Below are positions 27,692 through 32,744 of a stretch of 32,744 nt of DNA, piece by piece (position 1 is the first letter of the stretch; the number at the start of each line of letters is the position of its first letter). Under the pieces are notes generated by a model. That model was not told the origin of the DNA. It saw nothing but the letters and a program-made list of their open reading frames with translations, and searched no databases. A program made the position numbers and the translations under genes. Source of the stretch: Rhodocyclaceae bacterium (GTDB taxonomy: Bacteria > Pseudomonadota > Gammaproteobacteria > Burkholderiales > Rhodocyclaceae); assembly GCA_019750575.1 (NCBI GenBank), contig JAIEOJ010000024.1:1-32744 (forward strand), read 5' to 3'.

Positions 27692-28443
27692 TACGCACCG
27701 AGCTTGAATACTTCTTCGCCGCGCTGCGCTTCTTCACGCGCCTGCCGGTGCCGGCCTGGGTCGGGCATAGCGAGGAGCAGCTGAATCATGCAACGCGTTA
27801 TTTCCCCCTCATAGGCTGGCTGGTCGGTGCCATCGGCGCCGGCGTCACCTGGCTGGCGGCGCAAGGATTGCCGCTGTCGCTGGCCGTGCTGCTCGGCATG
27901 GCGGCAACGCTGCTGGCCACCGGCGCTTTCCACGAGGATGGCTTTGCCGACAGTTGCGACGGCTTTGGCGGCGGCTGGGACAAGGCGCAGGTGATGCGCA
28001 TCATGAAGGACTCGCGCATCGGCAGTTACGGCGCCATCGGCATGGGCGTGCTGCTGCTGTGCAAGTGGACCGCCCTGGCCGAGCTGGGGCCGCAGTTGAT
28101 CGTGTCCGCCTTGCTGGCCGGGCATGCCATTTCACGCGCGGCGGCAGCGACGCTGATCTTCAGTCTCGACTATGTGCGTGACGAAGACGGCAAGTCCAAG
28201 CCCCTGGCAGTCCGCCTCGGCAAGGGCGAAATGCTGCTGGTGCTGGCCTTGGGTCTGCTGCCGCTGGCCCTGCTGCCCTGGCAGCAGGCGCTGCAGGGGG
28301 TGCTGGCGGTGCTGATAGCCACGCTGTGGATGGCGCGCTACACCCTGCGCCGCATCGGCGGCTACACCGGCGATGTACTCGGTGCGACCCAGCAACTCGC
28401 CGAAGTTGCCTTCTATCTCGGCCTCTTGTGCGCCTTTTCCTGA
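27688..28443 (+). CDS. cobS: Adenosylcobinamide-GDP ribazoletransferase
   Basis: [95 protein letters not shown]. Confidence 0.96.
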   Translation: MIRTELEYFFAALRFFTRLPVPAWVGHSEEQLNHATRYFPLIGWLVGAIGAGVTWLAAQGLPLSLAVLLGMAATLLATGAFHEDGFADSCDGFGGGWDKAQVMRIMKDSRIGSYGAIGMGVLLLCKWTALAELGPQLIVSALLAGHAISRAAAATLIFSLDYVRDEDGKSKPLAVRLGKGEMLLVLALGLLPLALLPWQQALQGVLAVLIATLWMARYTLRRIGGYTGDVLGATQQLAEVAFYLGLLCAFS

Positions 28444-28979
28444 TCCGCCACCCGCAGCCGGAGATCGCCCCCGGGATTTGCTACGGGCGCAGCGATCTTC
28501 CCCTGCGCCAGCCCTGGTCGGCCGAGGCATTGCGGGCGCATCTTCCCGCAGGTGTTCCTGTCGTCAGCAGCCCGCTGCAGCGGTGCAGGGCACTGGCGGC
28601 GGCGCTGGCGTCCAATTACCGCATAGACGAGCGTCTGACCGAACTGGATTTCGGGGTCTGGGAAATGCAGGCCTGGGATGACATTCCACGCGCGCAGATC
28701 GATGCCTGGGCCGCCGATCCGCTCGGCTTCAGGGCGCATGGCGGCGAGAGCGTGGCGCAGATGCAGGCACGCGTCCGGCAGGCACTGGCCGGGCTGGATG
28801 GACGCGATTGCGTCTGGGTCACGCACGCCGGCGTGATGAAGCTGGTGCTGGCCGAATTGCTGGCGCTGGCGCAGGACGAATGGCTGTCGCTGCGCTTCGC
28901 GCATGCAGAACTTACTGTGCTCGAGCGGGCACCCGCGACACCTGCAGGAAGTAGATGGTCACTGCAATCCCTGCGATAG
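28428..28979 (+). CDS. cobC: Histidine phosphatase family protein, alpha-ribazole phosphatase (CobC-like)
   Basis: GTG start inferred inside the cobS 3' end: [79 protein letters not shown]. Confidence 0.88.
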   Translation: MRLFLIRHPQPEIAPGICYGRSDLPLRQPWSAEALRAHLPAGVPVVSSPLQRCRALAAALASNYRIDERLTELDFGVWEMQAWDDIPRAQIDAWAADPLGFRAHGGESVAQMQARVRQALAGLDGRDCVWVTHAGVMKLVLAELLALAQDEWLSLRFAHAELTVLERAPATPAGSRWSLQSLR

Positions 28980-30240
28980 CCAGGCTGGCCGTGCCGGCGT
29001 ACCAGAAGCCGGGCGCGCCGACTTCGCGCACGATACCCAGCCAATAGCCGCCGCCCAGACCGACGCCCCACAGCGCCAGCGCGTACACCACCATGGGCAC
29101 GGTGGTGCGCTTGAAGCCACGCAGCACATTGATGGTCGAGGCCTGCAGCGCATCGGCGATGTGATACAGGGCCACCAGCTTGATGAAGGTCACGGCGATC
29201 GGATAGACGCTGGCGTCGTTGGTGTAGGCATGGGCGATCAGCGGCGCGCCGAAGAAGAGCACTGCGCTCACCAGCAGCCCCAGCCCCATCGCGGCGATCA
29301 GGCAGACGCTGCCGACGCGGCGCGCCATGGCCGGGTCGCCGCCTCCGAGTGCGCGGCCTGCCAGCACCGAAGCACCAATACCCAGCGACATCGGCAGCAT
29401 GTAGGTGAAGGACGTCAGGTTGGCGGCAATCTGGTGCGCGCCGGAGGTTTCCGGGCCGAAGCGGGCGATGAATAGCGCCATGGCGGCGAAGGCGGAGATG
29501 TCGATCAGGAAGCTGGCACCGATGGGCAGGCCGAGCTTGAGGAATTCCTTGATCGCGGACCAGCGCGGCGGGCTGTAGCGCGCGAACACATGAAACTCCC
29601 GGTAGCTGCCGGAACGCATGGCCCATACCCAGGCCAGTACCGCATTGATGGCGTTCACGATGGCGGTGGCCCAGGCGCAACCCGCGCCGCCAAAGTAGGG
29701 CAGCAACAGCCAGTTCAGCGGCAGCTTGAGCACCAGGCCGAGAAGATAGAAGCGCATCGCCGCGCGCGGCTGTCCGATGCCGGTGGCCAGGCCGTTGAAG
29801 ACACGAAACAGCATCAGCCCCGGTGCCGCCCAGCTGCTGGCGATCAGGTATTCGCTGGCGTGATGCCTCACCTCCTCCGGCATGTCGACGAACTGGAGAA
29901 TGAGCTCGGGAAACTGCAGCAGCAGCATGGAAAAGACGGTGACACCCAATGCCACCCACAGGCTCTGGCGCACTTCCTCGCCGACTTCCTCGGGCTTGCC
30001 GGCGCCATGCAGGTGGGCGATCAGCGGCGTCAGCGCCAGCAGCACACCGCTGCAGGTGACCATGATGGTCAGGGTGACCACCGCGCCGATGCCGACCCCG
30101 GCCAGTTCGACCGCGCCGAGACGGCCGGCCATGACGGTATCGATCACGCCGTAACCGGTAAGGGCAAGTTGGGAAACAAGGACCGGCCAGGCGATCTGGA
30201 AGATCTTGCGGAAAAGGGGGAAGAAGTTGAGTGCTTGCAT
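28912..30240 (-). CDS. MATE family efflux transporter
   Basis: 12-TM protein; IAWPVLVSQLALTGYGVIDTVMAGRLGAVELAGVGIGAVV, GLPIGASFLIDISAFAAMALFIARFG, ANLTSFTYMLPMSLGIGASVLAGRALGGG. Confidence 0.93.
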   Translation of the reverse strand: MQALNFFPLFRKIFQIAWPVLVSQLALTGYGVIDTVMAGRLGAVELAGVGIGAVVTLTIMVTCSGVLLALTPLIAHLHGAGKPEEVGEEVRQSLWVALGVTVFSMLLLQFPELILQFVDMPEEVRHHASEYLIASSWAAPGLMLFRVFNGLATGIGQPRAAMRFYLLGLVLKLPLNWLLLPYFGGAGCAWATAIVNAINAVLAWVWAMRSGSYREFHVFARYSPPRWSAIKEFLKLGLPIGASFLIDISAFAAMALFIARFGPETSGAHQIAANLTSFTYMLPMSLGIGASVLAGRALGGGDPAMARRVGSVCLIAAMGLGLLVSAVLFFGAPLIAHAYTNDASVYPIAVTFIKLVALYHIADALQASTINVLRGFKRTTVPMVVYALALWGVGLGGGYWLGIVREVGAPGFWYAGTASLAIAGIAVTIYFLQVSRVPARAQ

Positions 30241-30444
30241 GAGGCGGCGGAGTGTACCTCAGGCGCCTCGGGCCTTTCCATTCAAAGCTTTAATGCCAGC
30301 GGCTCAGGTCCCGTAACGGATATGGCGGGTTTGGGGCTGGAATCATTCGGCGACGCTGGGCAGATACAAGACTTTGATGCTGTCAGGGTTTTGTGTTGCG
30401 GCGCAATCCCTTAGAATGCTTTCTTTGCAGGAACCCCTATAAAA

Positions 30445-32744
30445 ATGACGGCCCGGCTGCGCGAAATCCCCTATAACTACACCTCGTTCTCCGATCGGGA
30501 GATCGTGATCCGCCTGCTCGGCGAAGAGATGTGGAGCGTGCTCGAAGTGTTGCGTGATGAGCGTGTCACCGGGCGCTCCGCCCGCATGCTCTACGAGGTG
30601 CTCGGCGACATCTGGGTGGTGCAGCGCAACCCCTATCTCGAAGACGATCTGCTCGACAATCCGGACCGTCGTGCCGCGCTGATCGAAGCGCTGCGCCATC
30701 GTCTGCGCGAGGTCGACAAGCGTCGCGCCGGCAATGAGCGCGTCGGCCGCCTGGTCGAGGCTGCTTATGCTGCGGTCGACAACTTCGCCAAACATTTCTC
30801 CGACACCTGGGACCTGCGCAAGCAGACGATGAAAATCCTGTCGCGTCACACGCGCAAGGACAACATCGCCTTCGACGGCCTGGCCCGCGTCTCGCACGTC
30901 ACCGACGCCACCGACTGGCGCGTTGAATATCCCTTCGTCGTGCTCTACCCGGATACCGAGGAAGAGATCGGCCCGCTGGTGCGCGGCTGCATCGAGCTCG
31001 GTCTGACCATCATCCCGCGTGGCGGCGGCACCGGCTATACCGGCGGCGCGATTCCGCTGTCGGCCAACTCGGTTGTCATCAATACCGAAAAGCTGATTGA
31101 TCTGGGCAAGGTCGAGATCAAGACCCTGCCGGGTGCCGATCGCCCGTACGCGACTGTCTTCACCGGTGCCGGCGTGGTCACGCGCCGCGCCATGGAGGCG
31201 GCCGAAGCGGCCGACCTCGTCTTTGCCTGCGACCCGACCTCGGCCGATGCCTGCTGTATCGGCGGCAATATCGCCACCAATGCCGGCGGCAAGAAAGCCG
31301 TGTTGTGGGGCACCGCGCTCGACAACCTGGCTTCGTGGAAGATGGTTGATCCCGACGGCAACTGGAAGCTGATCGAGCGCCTCAACCACAACTTCGGCAA
31401 GATCCACGATCAGGCCGTGGTGCAGTTTCGCGTGCGCACCTATGCGCCGGATGACGCCGCCTGCAGCAAGCACATCAAAGAAGACGTTGTTGAACTGCCG
31501 GGCGCCAAGTTCCGCAAGGTTGGACTCGGCAAGGATGTCACCGACAAGTTCCTCGGCGGCCTGCCCGGCGTGCAGAAGGAAGGCACCGATGGCATCATCA
31601 CCTCGGCGACCTGGATCCTGCACCGCATGCCGACGCATACGCGCACCTTCTGCCTGGAATTCTTCGGCCAGGTGCGCGAAGCGGTGCCGTCCATCGTCGA
31701 GATCACCGATTATCTGAAGACCCAGCCGGGCGGCGCCATCCTTGCCGGCCTTGAGCATCTGGACGAGCGCTATGTGCGCGCCGTTGGCTATGCCACCAAG
31801 GCCAAGCGCCACGGCCGTCCCAAGATGGTGCTGATCGGCGACATCGTCGGTGACGACGAGACCGCCGTGATGGCGGCTGCCTCGGAAGTGGTGCGCATGA
31901 CCAATCTGCGCGGCGCCGAAGGCTTCATCGCCGTCACGCCCGACATGCGCAAGAAGTTCTGGCTGGACCGCGGCCGTACCGCCGCCATCGCCAAGCACAC
32001 CAATGCCTTCAAGATCAATGAAGACGTGGTGATTCCCTTGCCGCGCATGGGTGACTATTGCGATGGCATCGAGCGCTTCAACATCGAGCTGTCGATCACC
32101 AACAAGCTCGAACTCTGCGACACGCTGGCCGACTTCTTCAAGGGCGATATTCCGCTTGATGTCGCCGATACGGGCCTCGACAAGGACGTGCTGCTCGGCG
32201 ACCGCCGCGAGCGTGCGCTGGAGTTGCTCGCCGCCACGCGCCAACGCTGGCAGTGGCTGTACGACAACCTCGATACGCCGCTGGCGCAAGCTGAAGTGCA
32301 GTTCGCCGAATACGGCATCACGGCCGGCGAGCTGAGCAATCGCGCGTCCAACCCCACGCTGTTCCACCGCATGCAGGACTACTCGGTGCGCGTGTCCTGG
32401 GTGCGCGAGATCCGCGAGCCGCTGGACATCATGTTCTCTGGCGATCCCTATCGCTCGATCCGCGAGCGCATGCAGGCCATCCACAAGGCGGTGCTGCGCG
32501 GGCGTGTCTTCGTCGCGCTGCACATGCATGCCGGCGACGGCAATGTGCACACCAATATTCCGGTCAACTCCGATCACTACCAGATGCTCACGACCGCGAC
32601 GCACACGGTCGAGCGCATCATGAAGCTGGCCAAGTCGCTGGGTGGCGTCATCTCCGGCGAGCACGGTGTCGGCCTGACCAAGCTCGAGTTCCTCGACGAG
32701 GAAGAGATCGCGCCGTTCTGGGCCTACAAGGCCAAGGTCGATCC
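30445..32744 (+). CDS. Large FAD-binding oxidase/dehydrogenase (GlcD/Dld-type; DUF3683-like N-terminus), 3' truncated by window end
   Basis: ATG at 30445; frame open to the window end: [34 protein letters not shown]..., [27 protein letters not shown] (FAD_binding_4), [16 protein letters not shown] and [17 protein letters not shown] (FAD-oxidase C-terminal). Not in the supplied ORF track, presumably because no stop codon is reached. Confidence 0.92.
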   Translation, partial: MTARLREIPYNYTSFSDREIVIRLLGEEMWSVLEVLRDERVTGRSARMLYEVLGDIWVVQRNPYLEDDLLDNPDRRAALIEALRHRLREVDKRRAGNERVGRLVEAAYAAVDNFAKHFSDTWDLRKQTMKILSRHTRKDNIAFDGLARVSHVTDATDWRVEYPFVVLYPDTEEEIGPLVRGCIELGLTIIPRGGGTGYTGGAIPLSANSVVINTEKLIDLGKVEIKTLPGADRPYATVFTGAGVVTRRAMEAAEAADLVFACDPTSADACCIGGNIATNAGGKKAVLWGTALDNLASWKMVDPDGNWKLIERLNHNFGKIHDQAVVQFRVRTYAPDDAACSKHIKEDVVELPGAKFRKVGLGKDVTDKFLGGLPGVQKEGTDGIITSATWILHRMPTHTRTFCLEFFGQVREAVPSIVEITDYLKTQPGGAILAGLEHLDERYVRAVGYATKAKRHGRPKMVLIGDIVGDDETAVMAAASEVVRMTNLRGAEGFIAVTPDMRKKFWLDRGRTAAIAKHTNAFKINEDVVIPLPRMGDYCDGIERFNIELSITNKLELCDTLADFFKGDIPLDVADTGLDKDVLLGDRRERALELLAATRQRWQWLYDNLDTPLAQAEVQFAEYGITAGELSNRASNPTLFHRMQDYSVRVSWVREIREPLDIMFSGDPYRSIRERMQAIHKAVLRGRVFVALHMHAGDGNVHTNIPVNSDHYQMLTTATHTVERIMKLAKSLGGVISGEHGVGLTKLEFLDEEEIAPFWAYKAKVD

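Noticed and set aside
30343-32664. 773-aa minus-strand ORF
   Set aside because: Antisense to the FAD-linked oxidase, which has strong motif support.

Overview
The window looks like a GC-rich betaproteobacterial chromosome segment with dense, mostly housekeeping gene content (about 34 CDS). I see no prophage, integrase, transposase, tRNA, rRNA or CRISPR array. From left to right it holds: (1) an OmpR-family response regulator and sensor kinase, followed by a PAP2 phosphatase and an EptA/MCR-type phosphoethanolamine transferase, with a tandem heptamer array of 11-bp period ahead of the PAP2 gene; (2) pteridine reductase, ttcA, two small membrane proteins, then nadD-rsfS-rlmH-maf-rng; (3) a dienelactone hydrolase, a HAD nucleotidase-like protein and a malonyl-CoA synthase-like ligase; (4) a minus-strand cassette of cation:proton antiporter, YbdK-type carboxylate-amine ligase and C26 gamma-glutamyl hydrolase, plus a TauE/SafE permease; (5) EVE-domain protein, 6S RNA (unannotated in the ORF track) with a terminator, zapA and a ZapB-like coiled coil; (6) a cobalamin riboswitch leading btuB-btuC-btuD-cobO, opposing btuF/cobU, and cobT-cobS-cobC, i.e. 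a B12 uptake and cobinamide salvage locus; (7) a MATE transporter; (8) a large FAD-linked oxidase/dehydrogenase open at the window end and absent from the ORF track. Items most worth a second look are the putative response-regulator box at 2189-2228, the antiporter/YbdK/C26 cassette, the putative RBS-sequestering helix after the B12 riboswitch, and two families of palindromic intergenic repeats. None of these is proven to be a novel system. All calls come from reading the sequence and recalling families; no searches were run.
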